Part shown: one piece after another, positions 33,876 through 42,536 of the stretch
Layout of the letters: the number at the start of each line of letters is the position of its first letter
Position numbering within the stretch: the first letter of the stretch is position 1
Source of the DNA: Herpetosiphon geysericola
GTDB lineage: Bacteria > Chloroflexota > Chloroflexia > Chloroflexales > Herpetosiphonaceae
Length of the DNA stretch: 64,000 nt
Direction: 5' to 3'
Assembly: GCF_001306135.1 (NCBI RefSeq)
Contig: NZ_LGKP01000025.1
Coordinates: forward strand, 248,001 to 312,000
Notes under the pieces: model-generated
Databases searched by the model: none
Told to the model about the DNA's origin: nothing
Seen by the model: only the letters and a program-made list of their open reading frames with translations
Translations under genes and position numbers: made by a program

Positions 33876-36800
33876 TTATTTTTTGCGGGTCGTTGGTTCT
33901 GGGTCTGGCTCTGTTCCACCATTGGCAACGAGGGTCAGGTCAATCTGACTGACTCCAGGCTCGGCGACTGAAATTGGCTGGGCTTGGTCGGCAGTGGCTG
34001 CATTTTTGTACCAGATTGATTGGTAGCCAGCCTGCTCGACAAAGACCAAGTATTCACCGTTGGCTTCGCCGCTCACTTCATAGTTGCCTTGTTCGTCGGT
34101 TTGGGTGCTGGCAACAAACTCAGGGCTTGGGTTGCCAGTTGTGCTACGGCGATACAAGTAGACATTGGCATCGGCGATTGGCAAGCCAGCCACATCGCGC
34201 ACATGGCCGCCAACCACGTGGGTCAGTAAGACCTTGAGTTGATAATCTTCAGTTTCGCCATATTCCCAGCCAGCGGTTGGGCCACGGCCATCGGCGGCAG
34301 TTGCAGGCGTGTTGCTAATGCTAATGCGCAGCCAAAGTGGCTTGTAGGGCAGGCTTGGTTGGTACGAATAGAAGACCGGCGTAACCAAGCTATAGGCGTT
34401 CGGGCCACTCAAGTTAACCACTTGGTTTTGCACTGCCCACTCGCGAGCGCTACGGGTCACGCCCAAGGAATCGACACAGCTATAGTTGGTGCCCCATTGA
34501 CCGTTAGCTCCCCAATCGATCCACACATTAACATAGGCCGTCATCGAGCCAGTTTGCGGCGGATTGTGGGGCAAGGTCACGTTGTAGGCCAGTTTGTTGG
34601 CTTTGCAATGGCCAAGGCTATTGGCGGTTGGCACGCCGCCGCCGAAGGCATCATCTGCGCGATCGTAATTGCCGCGGTTGAGCGCGGTTTGAATATTGGT
34701 TGTTGCGTCGTCATCCAGCCCAACATCGGCCTCGGTTTCGGCGGTCAGGCTCTTGCCAAGCATATAGGGCAAGCCTAAGTTTTGGTGTAATGGGCCTTTG
34801 GGCAAGGTTGCTGGCACGCGATTGAATATGGTTGGGAAGAAACCTTGGGTTGCTGGCGAATAGGCCAGAATATTGGCGGCTGCACTGTTATTGCTATCAG
34901 GTGCATCGCCCAAATCGGGCATAAAGATATAATCCTCGGTTTCGCCAAACTCCCAGCCACCAGTGGGGCCACGGCCATCAGCGGCGCTAGCTGGCGTTGG
35001 GCTGACCGTCATGCGGAACCAAATACCTGCCCGTTGGGGTGGATGGTAGGGGAAGAATGTTGGCGTGGTAAAGGTATTGATCCCTGGGGCCAGCACAATT
35101 GCTTGATTTTGCACCGCCCATTCGTTAGATAAGCCATTGGGACATTGGAACGTGCCGCCCCAATTGCCGCTGCGGTTCCAATCCCACCATGAATTGAAAT
35201 AGACCGTGATGTTTGATGCAGTATTATTGGTGACGGTATAGGTAAACCGTGTAGCAGTACAGTTTTGATACGCCTGCAAGCTGCGTGGGCTAACTAATCC
35301 GTCATCGGCGCGATCTTGGTCGTTCATGTTGAGGGTTGGCGAGATGTTATGAGTGTAATCGATGTCGAATCCAACATCGGCTTCTTTTTCAAAGCTTACT
35401 TTGCGCCCGAGGTGATAGCGGCGGGCATCGCGGTGGTAAGGGCCAATTGGCGCAGCACCGCTAAACACGGTGGGGAAGCGCGCAATCACCCCGCTGATGT
35501 AGGTTGTCATGTTGACGCCAAAGTTATTGGTTGAATCGGGAGCATCGCCCAAATCGCTGATTGCAGGCGGTGGGGTTGGCGTGATTGGGGTTGGGGTGAA
35601 GCTCGGCGTAATGCTCGGCGTAATGGTTGGGGTTGGCGTATTCGTTGGTGTGTTAGTTGGAGTTGGCGTAACATCGGTCGTATAGCGCAACAGATAATCT
35701 TCAGTTTCGCCATATTTCCAGCCGCTGCTTGGGCCACGGCCATCGTCGTTGGTTGCAGGGCTTTCGCTAATCGTAATTCGCATCCAGATGTTGCCCAAAT
35801 TGCTTGCTTGCAAGCCACTCAGGAAGCTGGTTGAAACATAGTTGCCGCTGGTGACCGGAATCATTTGGTTTTGTACGGCCCATTCATTGGCCAATGCGCC
35901 TGGGCACTGCACCGAACCGCCCCAGAAACCGCTGCGGTTCCAGTCGATCCAGACGTTGACATACAAGCGGTTGACACCTGCTGGCACGCTGTTGACCGTA
36001 ACCTGATAATCGAGGGTTTTGCTTTGGCAGGCAGGGGCAAAGCTGTTGACGGTGGGCACGCCTAAGTAGAAGGTATCGTCGGCGCGATCGAGGTTTGGCT
36101 GATTGGTGCTTGGCTGAATATTATTTGGGCCATCAGCATCGGGGCCAGTATCGGCCTCGCGCTCGAAGGTCGATGAAGCACCAAGCACAATTTGTTTGGC
36201 ATCGTAGTGGAACGGGCCTTCGGGCAAGCCTGTGCTGGGGTCGAACACGGTTGGGTAGCGGGCGCCAGTCGAAGGCGCATAGGCCAACATGCTGGTCGAG
36301 AAGTGGTTGGTCGAATCGGGCGCATCGCCAAGATCGGAGATAATATCGTTGGCTGGCGTTGGAGTTGGGGTAAACGTCCGCGTTGGCGGTGGCGTTGGGG
36401 TATTGGTTGCCGTCGCGGTTGCGGTTGGGGTTGGGGTAAACGTCCGCGTTGGCACTGGGGTTGGGGTAAACGTCCGCGTTGGCACTGGGGTTGGCTGGTC
36501 GGTGCCAGTCAATAAATAATCTTCGGTTTCGCCATACTTCCAGCGGCTGGCTGGGCCACGGCCATCGTCGTTGGTTGCTGGGCTTTCACTTAGCGAAATC
36601 CGCATCCACAATGGTTTGTTGCTGTTGGTATTGACTGGCAAGAAGGCCGAGGTGCTAAAAATATAGGTTCCAGGCCCTGTGATTGCATTAACATCATTTT
36701 GAACTGACCATTCGGTGGTGGGCGTATTATTACAGAAGAAGCTTGCGCTACCCCAATAGCCGCTGCGATCCCAATCAAACCACAGGTTGGTATACAGCTT

Positions 36801-37271
36801 GATCGTGCCACCAGTCCAGCTTGGGTCGACCGTTACTTGATAGCGGATTTGGGTTGGCTGGCAGTTGGGCAAGCTATTGATGTCCAACGGGCTAAGGAAG
36901 GCGTTGTCGTAGCGATCTTGGTTGGGCGTGTTGGCGCTGGGGTTGATGTTATTTGGGCCATCAGCATCAAAGCCGGTGTCGGCTTCAGCTTCTTGGCTTA
37001 CGCCCGGGCCAAGGTGAATCAGCTTGGCAAAGATGTGGGCAGGGCCATTGGGCATGGTCGAGTAGACGGTTGGATACTTGGCGGGCACACCGCTGTAGGC
37101 ATCCATCAGCAAGCCAAAATTGTTGTTCGACGATGGCGCATCGCCAAGATCGAGGCTTTCAGCATCGGCCTGGGCCTGCGGAGCGGCTTTGGCAGAACTA
37201 CCAATCGCTAATGCTAAAATGAACATGACCATAAATGCGATCATGCCAAAACGACGTAGAACCAACGACAT
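33876..37271 (-). CDS. Secreted GEVED-repeat surface protein
   Basis: A 1131-residue exported protein with a signal peptide (GMIAFMVMFILALAIGSSAKAAPQA). It contains four GEVED-type units of ~220 residues, each opening with DLGDAP (near residues 40, 310, 570 and 785), with ..NEWAVQNQ.. and ..GRGP...YGETEDYLL closing the unit. Thr/Pro linkers (TPTPVPTRTFTPTP) join units 1-2 and 2-3. Residues ~1015-1115 are a carboxypeptidase-regulatory-like domain (GHVRDVAGLPIADANVYLYRR). It is probably an adhesive or matrix protein; no catalytic motif is visible. The ATG at 37271 follows AAGGAGG. No sorting signal is seen at the C-terminus. Confidence 0.82.
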   Translation of the reverse strand: MSLVLRRFGMIAFMVMFILALAIGSSAKAAPQAQADAESLDLGDAPSSNNNFGLLMDAYSGVPAKYPTVYSTMPNGPAHIFAKLIHLGPGVSQEAEADTGFDADGPNNINPSANTPNQDRYDNAFLSPLDINSLPNCQPTQIRYQVTVDPSWTGGTIKLYTNLWFDWDRSGYWGSASFFCNNTPTTEWSVQNDVNAITGPGTYIFSTSAFLPVNTNSNKPLWMRISLSESPATNDDGRGPASRWKYGETEDYLLTGTDQPTPVPTRTFTPTPVPTRTFTPTPTATATATNTPTPPPTRTFTPTPTPANDIISDLGDAPDSTNHFSTSMLAYAPSTGARYPTVFDPSTGLPEGPFHYDAKQIVLGASSTFEREADTGPDADGPNNIQPSTNQPNLDRADDTFYLGVPTVNSFAPACQSKTLDYQVTVNSVPAGVNRLYVNVWIDWNRSGFWGGSVQCPGALANEWAVQNQMIPVTSGNYVSTSFLSGLQASNLGNIWMRITISESPATNDDGRGPSSGWKYGETEDYLLRYTTDVTPTPTNTPTNTPTPTITPSITPSFTPTPITPTPPPAISDLGDAPDSTNNFGVNMTTYISGVIARFPTVFSGAAPIGPYHRDARRYHLGRKVSFEKEADVGFDIDYTHNISPTLNMNDQDRADDGLVSPRSLQAYQNCTATRFTYTVTNNTASNITVYFNSWWDWNRSGNWGGTFQCPNGLSNEWAVQNQAIVLAPGINTFTTPTFFPYHPPQRAGIWFRMTVSPTPASAADGRGPTGGWEFGETEDYIFMPDLGDAPDSNNSAAANILAYSPATQGFFPTIFNRVPATLPKGPLHQNLGLPYMLGKSLTAETEADVGLDDDATTNIQTALNRGNYDRADDAFGGGVPTANSLGHCKANKLAYNVTLPHNPPQTGSMTAYVNVWIDWGANGQWGTNYSCVDSLGVTRSAREWAVQNQVVNLSGPNAYSLVTPVFYSYQPSLPYKPLWLRISISNTPATAADGRGPTAGWEYGETEDYQLKVLLTHVVGGHVRDVAGLPIADANVYLYRRSTTGNPSPEFVASTQTDEQGNYEVSGEANGEYLVFVEQAGYQSIWYKNAATADQAQPISVAEPGVSQIDLTLVANGGTEPDPEPTTRKK

Positions 37272-37444
37272 ACAATCCTCCTTACACGGGGGTGGAACGA
37301 AACCATGGCGGGGACGTAGTGGAAGCTGGTTTCAGTATCGCAGTTGCATCTATGCAACTCAATCAAATTAGCTCTAGCGTTTTTAGCTATTTTTAAGCAG
37401 TGTACGTTGCAGCATGACCTGATTAGGATTAAAGGATTCACCCG

Positions 37445-37933
37445 ATGCAGATTTTAGTCTGGCTCAGTTTTAGTGTTGGTTTGCTGGGCTTAGCATGGTA
37501 CAACCTGGCCTATTTTGTTGCTTGGCGCCGTACCAAAAGCAGCGTGTGGCTGTGGTATGCAATTATGGGCTGGCTCCCAGTTGGTTTTTTTGTTGTGGCT
37601 GGCTTAAATTGGCTGCCACGTTTTCCGCTCCACTTGCAATTTGTGTTGGCTTGCGCACCGTTGTTCTTGGCGCTGATCCAGGGGTTTCATAGCCTGCGTG
37701 GCCAAGTAACCAGCGGCTTTCGCGATAGCTTAGATCTGATTTTGCTGCGCCACCCAAGCACCTATCCAAGCCAAAATCTAGCTTCAAACGCTGTGTTTGT
37801 GCCAGCGATCCATGACCATGTGACGTGGGCCAATGTGAGCATGGCACGGCGCTTAATGGCGCTTGGCTGCTTGCTGGCTGGCGTGAGTCTCGCTCTATTT
37901 AACGCCTATCAACTCATCCAAACTATTCGCTAG
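37445..37933 (+). CDS. Four-helix membrane protein, unknown function
   Basis: A 162-residue integral membrane protein with about four hydrophobic stretches (ILVWLSFSVGLLGLAWYNLAY, WLWYAIMGWLPVGFFVVAGL, LQFVLACAPLFLALIQGF, RRLMALGCLLAGVSLALF). I do not recognise a family. It is transcribed divergently from the GEVED protein and 52 nt ahead of the TPR regulator gene. The start ATG at 37445 has no strong ribosome site. Confidence 0.65.
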   Translation: MQILVWLSFSVGLLGLAWYNLAYFVAWRRTKSSVWLWYAIMGWLPVGFFVVAGLNWLPRFPLHLQFVLACAPLFLALIQGFHSLRGQVTSGFRDSLDLILLRHPSTYPSQNLASNAVFVPAIHDHVTWANVSMARRLMALGCLLAGVSLALFNAYQLIQTIR

Positions 37934-37985
37934 CCAGCGTTGCAGGGAGGGCGAGGGGCATGCGCTATTTGGACAAGGATGTACC

Positions 37986-39962
37986 ATGAATCAGCCTGAC
38001 TTGTTGAGCTACGATCTCCCAACTATCGAAAAAATGCTGGCGGAAGCGCTACGCCACGCGCGCGAAGGCGATCTGTTGTTTTTGGCAGGTTCGCCATTCG
38101 CTAGCTGCCAGATAATCGAACGCTGGTATATTGGTGAGCAGCCTCACGGTTCGGCTGAGCTTGGGCGGGCAGTCCAAGCGCTTTTGTGGTGGCTGATTGA
38201 GCGCATTCGGCCCCACGGCGAGCGCCATTGGCTGGCCTTGCCATGGCGTCAATATAATGTCTTGGCTGGCTTTTATGCCGAGGGCTTGCGGATTGCCGAT
38301 CTTGCAGAAGCCATGGGCGTGGTCGAGCAAACGATCTATCCCATTCGCAATCAAGCCATCCAAAGCCTGGCCAAATTGTTGATCGAAGAATTGCAGCATC
38401 CCAGCCCCAGCATTCCAAACCATGCGATTATTGCGCTCTATCCACAATTAACTGCTGCCGAACAAATCCTCGCCCGCATGTTGGCGTTTAACCAGCCGCC
38501 GCTAGTTCAACGTTGGCTGGAGCGTTGGCTCGAATTAAATGCAATTGCAGCGCCGACATTTCAACAATTGGCCGCGCATGGCTTGCTCAAATCAAACGGC
38601 TTGAGCTTAGTCGAGAAATTGCGACCTTTTTTGCAGAGCCAAATTAGTGCTGCCGAACGCCGCTGCTGGCATGAGCAATTGGCCGAATTATTGCAGCATA
38701 ACGAGCCGCTGCAAGCAATTCAGCATTGGCTGCAAGCCCAAGCCTACGATCAAGCAGCCAGCCTAATCATCGCTGAGCATCAAACGATTGTTGATAATTT
38801 GCAGGGCCGCGCTTTGGGCGAATTGCTGGCCCAAATTCAAGCCCACGATATTCAGCAAGCCCAGCTTTGGTTTCGGCTCAAGTTGGTCAGTGGCGATGTG
38901 GCCATGACTATGAACGATGTTCAAACCGCCTTAGGCGAGTACCAAGCTGCCTTGGCCGCCAACGAGCCGTTGCTCAAAGCAGAAGCCTATTACAAACGCG
39001 GCAAGGCTTTTCGCTCGCAGAGCACGATGGAAGCCCAAGCCCATTTCAACTATAGCATTGCGATTGTCGAGCGTGCCGCGCCCAACGACCCCTTGCGCTA
39101 TCGCGTATGCTTGGAGCAAGCATGGATGTGGTTTCAGGATCAGCGCGATTTTGAGCAGGCCCAATCCAGTCTTGAGCAAGCCGCTGCCTTGATTGACCCG
39201 CTTGATCGCGGGGCTTGGGCTGAATTGGCCAATGCTCGCGGCATGTTCTATGCCCATCGTGGCGAGCATGCAGAGGCGATCAACCAGCATCAAGCGGCGT
39301 GGTTGGCAGCCAACGAAGTTAACCATAGCTTATTGATGACCCATATTGCGCATAATTTGGGCTACGATTATCTCGACCTTGGCCATTATGCCCAAGCGCT
39401 TGATTATTTTGAGCAAAGCCTGAATTTGGCCAATCGCACGGGCAATCGGCGCATGCAAGGCCTGTGTCAAAAAAGCATTGGCGCATGTTGCTTTTGGATG
39501 CAAGAGTTGACGTTGGCGGTTGAGCATTATTTGGCGGCCTATCAGATTTTTGCGGCCATGCACAACCACAATTGGCAAGCCAACACCTGCTACGATTTGG
39601 CCGAAGCCTACGCCGAATTGGGCCAAACCCAGCTGATGCGCCACTACTATGCCGAGGCAATTCAATTGGCCCAAGCGAGCGGCCTTGATCGTTTGTTAAA
39701 TGATTTGCATGGCTTGGCCGCACATTACCCTGGCTTATACCCGCCAACTATTGAATTGAACGAGCGCCAGCAACAGATTTTCGATTATCTCAAACAGCAT
39801 CCGTCGATTACCAACCGCGATTATCGTGAGCTAACCCAAATTTCGCCCAAGCAAGCAGCCCGCGATTTAAACGATTTGGTCGAGCGCAATGTGCTGGTGC
39901 GCTCGGGCGATGGCCGTTCGACCAGCTACCAACTGCCGCAATCCAAGCAAAATCTGCTTTGA
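37986..39962 (+). CDS. TPR-repeat regulator with an N-terminal and a C-terminal helix-turn-helix
   Basis: A 658-residue cytoplasmic protein. Near residues 80-135 lies a sigma region 4-like helix-turn-helix (FYAEGLRIADLAEAMGVVEQT). Residues ~280-580 hold tetratricopeptide repeats (ALGEYQAALAANEPLLKAEAYYKRGKAF, HAEAINQHQAAWLAANEV, YAQALDYFEQSLNLANRTGN). The last ~65 residues are a winged helix (QQQIFDYLKQHPSITNRDYR, ISPKQAARDLNDLVERNVL, SYQLPQ) like the C-terminal modules of RecG/Fic-type regulators. It could read a peptide or protein signal through the TPRs and bind DNA. A palindrome and a small gene follow it. ATG 37986; ribosome site AAGGAT. Confidence 0.75.
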   Translation: MNQPDLLSYDLPTIEKMLAEALRHAREGDLLFLAGSPFASCQIIERWYIGEQPHGSAELGRAVQALLWWLIERIRPHGERHWLALPWRQYNVLAGFYAEGLRIADLAEAMGVVEQTIYPIRNQAIQSLAKLLIEELQHPSPSIPNHAIIALYPQLTAAEQILARMLAFNQPPLVQRWLERWLELNAIAAPTFQQLAAHGLLKSNGLSLVEKLRPFLQSQISAAERRCWHEQLAELLQHNEPLQAIQHWLQAQAYDQAASLIIAEHQTIVDNLQGRALGELLAQIQAHDIQQAQLWFRLKLVSGDVAMTMNDVQTALGEYQAALAANEPLLKAEAYYKRGKAFRSQSTMEAQAHFNYSIAIVERAAPNDPLRYRVCLEQAWMWFQDQRDFEQAQSSLEQAAALIDPLDRGAWAELANARGMFYAHRGEHAEAINQHQAAWLAANEVNHSLLMTHIAHNLGYDYLDLGHYAQALDYFEQSLNLANRTGNRRMQGLCQKSIGACCFWMQELTLAVEHYLAAYQIFAAMHNHNWQANTCYDLAEAYAELGQTQLMRHYYAEAIQLAQASGLDRLLNDLHGLAAHYPGLYPPTIELNERQQQIFDYLKQHPSITNRDYRELTQISPKQAARDLNDLVERNVLVRSGDGRSTSYQLPQSKQNLL

Positions 39963-40035
39963 TCGTGATAATTTGACCAGCGATTAATCTCAGCATAACC
40001 CAAGCATGGTCTGATCAAGCCAAACGGCGTTGAAC

Positions 40036-40049
40036 TGCGCAATTGCGCA
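40036..40049. promoter_or_regulatory. Perfect 14-bp palindrome
   Basis: TGCGCAATTGCGCA is a perfect palindrome 20 nt before the start of the 79-residue gene and 73 nt after the TPR regulator stop. It may be an operator for that regulator. No promoter elements are obvious next to it. Confidence 0.45.
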
Positions 40050-40069
40050 TCACGGAGGCTTGATCGCTT

Positions 40070-40309
40070 ATGGTTCACCTAGACGATGCGACCAAACGCT
40101 TGGAACTTGTGCGCTACCACATGCAACAGGGCTGGCAAATCGATGCGCCAGTGCTTGGGCGGCATGCTTATCTTGATCAACGGGGCAGCATTCGAGCAGT
40201 TGAAGTTGTGCTTTCGCGCTTGGATATTCGCCAAGTCGTGGCCTTGCCCGATACGCCGTCGGTGCGCGAATTTCTGCATTCCTATGGTTTAAATGTGATT
40301 GATGTTTAA
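40070..40309 (+). CDS. Small soluble protein, unknown
   Basis: A 79-residue protein (MVHLDDATKRLELVRYHMQQ at the start, GSIRAVEVVLSRLDIRQVVALPD in the middle). It looks like a mixed alpha/beta fold, but I do not recognise the family. GGAGG lies at 40054-40058, 11 nt before the ATG. Codon use matches its neighbours, so it is probably real. It lies between the TPR regulator and the pst operon, with a 163-nt gap to pstS. Confidence 0.55.
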   Translation: MVHLDDATKRLELVRYHMQQGWQIDAPVLGRHAYLDQRGSIRAVEVVLSRLDIRQVVALPDTPSVREFLHSYGLNVIDV

Positions 40310-40359
40310 ACCGCGCGATTAATCCACCACACTCAACATTGCACCAAGATTTAATCGGA

Positions 40360-40394
40360 ACTTAACACAGCGATCAAAGCAGTTTAAGTATAGC
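40360..40394 (+). promoter_or_regulatory. Possible pst promoter / Pho-type site
   Basis: CTTAACA at 40361-40367 resembles the TTAACA repeat bound by PhoP in Bacillus. Its reverse-complement partner TTAAGT sits at 40384-40389, next to a TATAGC. Spacing to a clear -10 is not ideal, so this is a guess for how phosphate starvation may turn on pstS. Confidence 0.3.
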
Positions 40395-40472
40395 GATTTA
40401 GACTGCTCTCACGTGATGCACACAATTCAATTTCGATAGTACACAAATTTCTTTTTCGGAGGAATCCAGATC

Positions 40473-42440
40473 ATGCGGAAACTGCTGAGTTTAATGCTTG
40501 CCTCAATTATGTTGCTGACGATGCTCGCAGCATGTGGCGGCGACAGCACTCCAACCACTGCACCATCAACCGCAGCGACAGCGACTACTGCTGAAACTGC
40601 TGCAACTACTGCACCAACCACTGAAGCTGCTGCAACTCCATCAGTTGAAGCAACCGCTGAAGTTCCCGCTGGTGGTTTGGCCGAAGTCGACCCAGCAACG
40701 GTGCAAGGCGATATTGTGAGCGCTGGTTCATCAACGGTCTATCCGTTGAGCGAAGCCGTGGCCGAAATCTTCGGCGAAGATGGCTACAAAGGCAACATTA
40801 CGATCGATAGCATCGGCACGGGTGCTGGCTTCGAGCGCTTCTGTACTGCCGCCGAAACCGATATCGCCAACGCCAGCCGCGCGATCAAAGACGAAGAAGC
40901 CAAAGCCTGCGCCGACAAAGGCCGCGACGTGATTGAATTCCGCGTCGGCACCGATGCCTTGGCTGTCGTGGTCAGCAGCAAAAACACCTTCGTCAGCAAT
41001 TTGACCGAAGCCCAAGTCGCCGACATTTTCTCCGGCACCTACAAAACTTGGAACCAAGTGGATTCCAGCTACCCAGCCGAAGCGATCAAGCTCTATAGCC
41101 CAGGCACCGATAGCGGCACCTTCGATTACTTCGTCGAACACTTCTACGCGAAAGAACAAAAATACATTTTGGGTGCCAACCCCCAGTTGAGCGAAGATGA
41201 TAACGTGTTGGTCACGGGGATCGAAGGCGATGCCAACGCGATTGGCTACTTCGGCTACGCCTACTACAACGAAAACAAAACCAAACTGAAAGCTTTGACG
41301 ATTGATAGCGTGGAACCAACCGAAGCGACCACCGAAGATGGCAGCTATCCGTTGGCACGTCCGTTGTATATCTACTCGGCCAAGAACATTTTGGCCGAAA
41401 AGCCCCAAGTAGCAGCCTTCATCAACTACTACTTGAGCAATGTCAACGACGTTATCGTCGAAGTTGGCTACTTCCCAGCTAGCGCTGAAGCGTTGGCCGA
41501 GGCCAAACAACACTTGGTTGATGCTTTGAGCGGTGGCAGCAGCAGTACCGGTGGCAACACCAACACTGGCAGCGCCGTAACCCTCGAAGAAGTTGATCCA
41601 GCAGCGGTGCAAGGCGATATTGTGAGCGCTGGTTCATCAACGGTTTATCCGTTGAGCGAAGCCGTGGCCGAAATCTTCGGCGAAGATGGCTACAAAGGCA
41701 ACATCACGATCGATAGCATCGGCACGGGTGCTGGCTTCGAGCGCTTCTGTACTGCCGCCGAAACCGATATCGCCAACGCCAGCCGCGCGATCAAAGACGA
41801 AGAAGCCAAAGCCTGCGCCGACAAAGGCCGCGACGTGATTGAATTCCGCGTCGGCACCGATGCCTTGGCCGTCGTGGTCAGCAGCAAAAACACCTTCGTC
41901 AGCAATTTGACCGAAGCCCAAGTCGCCGACATTTTCTCCGGCACCTACAAAACTTGGGACCAAGTGGATGCCAGCTACCCAGCCGAAGCGATCAAGCTCT
42001 ATAGCCCAGGCACCGATAGCGGCACTTTCGATTACTTCGTCGAACACTTCTACGCGAAAGAACAAAAATACATTTTGGGTGCCAACCCCCAGTTGAGCGA
42101 AGATGATAACGTGTTGGTGACGGGGATCGAAGGCGATGCCAATGCAATTGGCTACTTCGGCTACGCCTACTACAACGAAAACAAAACCAAGCTGAAAGCT
42201 TTGACGATTGATAGCGTGGAACCAACCGAAGCGACCACGGAAGATGGCAGCTATCCGTTGGCTCGTCCGTTGTACATCTACTCGGCGAAGAACATTTTGG
42301 CCGAAAAGCCCCAAGTAGCAGCCTTCATCAACTACTACTTGAGCAATGTCAACGACGTTATCGTGGAAGTTGGCTACTTCCCAGCCAGTGCCGAAGCCTT
42401 GAACGAAGCCAAACAACACCTGCTCGACGCAACCAAGTAA
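40473..42440 (+). CDS. pstS: Phosphate-binding lipoprotein with two tandem PstS domains
   Basis: A 655-residue lipoprotein: a lipobox signal (LMLASIMLLTMLAACGG), a Thr/Ala-rich linker to ~70, then two complete phosphate-binding domains. The first (~72-352) and second (~374-654) differ at only about five residues by eye. Each contains VSAGSSTVYPLSEAVAE, SIGTGAGFERFC, NASRAIKDEE, YSPGTDSGTFDYF, and YYLSNVNDVIVEVGY, the phosphate-binding set. A Ser/Gly/Thr-rich linker (GGSSSTGGNTNTGS) joins them. A normal PstS is ~320-370 residues. The GGAGGA site precedes ATG 40473. It is first in pstSCAB-phoU. Confidence 0.95.
   Translation: MRKLLSLMLASIMLLTMLAACGGDSTPTTAPSTAATATTAETAATTAPTTEAAATPSVEATAEVPAGGLAEVDPATVQGDIVSAGSSTVYPLSEAVAEIFGEDGYKGNITIDSIGTGAGFERFCTAAETDIANASRAIKDEEAKACADKGRDVIEFRVGTDALAVVVSSKNTFVSNLTEAQVADIFSGTYKTWNQVDSSYPAEAIKLYSPGTDSGTFDYFVEHFYAKEQKYILGANPQLSEDDNVLVTGIEGDANAIGYFGYAYYNENKTKLKALTIDSVEPTEATTEDGSYPLARPLYIYSAKNILAEKPQVAAFINYYLSNVNDVIVEVGYFPASAEALAEAKQHLVDALSGGSSSTGGNTNTGSAVTLEEVDPAAVQGDIVSAGSSTVYPLSEAVAEIFGEDGYKGNITIDSIGTGAGFERFCTAAETDIANASRAIKDEEAKACADKGRDVIEFRVGTDALAVVVSSKNTFVSNLTEAQVADIFSGTYKTWDQVDASYPAEAIKLYSPGTDSGTFDYFVEHFYAKEQKYILGANPQLSEDDNVLVTGIEGDANAIGYFGYAYYNENKTKLKALTIDSVEPTEATTEDGSYPLARPLYIYSAKNILAEKPQVAAFINYYLSNVNDVIVEVGYFPASAEALNEAKQHLLDATK
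40686..41527 (+). repeat. pstS internal direct repeat, unit 1
   Basis: About 840 nt encoding the first phosphate-binding domain. Unit 2 begins exactly 906 nt (302 codons) downstream. I count about two dozen mismatches by eye, most of them synonymous (for example ggtctatcc / ggtttatcc). Confidence 0.9.
41592..42433 (+). repeat. pstS internal direct repeat, unit 2
   Basis: The second ~840-nt unit of the duplication. Amino-acid changes relative to unit 1 are Thr-Ala near its start, Asn-Asp and Ser-Ala around residue 480, and Ala-Asn and Val-Leu near the C-terminus. Confidence 0.9.
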
Positions 42441-42467
42441 GCACCAAGGGTTTATGGTACCATGGCA

Positions 42468-42496
42468 CAGGCTGCGGAGTTTAGCTCCGCAGCCTG
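42468..42496 (+). promoter_or_regulatory. Intercistronic hairpin between pstS and pstC
   Basis: A perfect 12-bp stem, CAGGCTGCGGAG / CTCCGCAGCCTG, with a 5-nt loop. It lies 27 nt after the pstS stop and has no T-tract. It probably stabilises pstS mRNA or partly stops transcription, keeping PstS in excess over the membrane subunits, as is usual in pst operons. Confidence 0.7.
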
Positions 42497-42536
42497 TTGA
42501 CCTACACAAACCCCGATTCAAAACCGGGAGGTTTCA

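Noticed and set aside
36350-36490. Tandem repeats in the GEVED gene looked like a CRISPR-like or variable array
   Set aside because: They are in-frame Thr/Pro linker codons of different lengths without uniform spacers.
40731-42521. Long minus-strand open frames opposite pstS (about 293 and 294 codons)
   Set aside because: They mirror the duplicated pstS units, lack ribosome sites and follow codon bias of the plus-strand gene, so they are antisense shadows.
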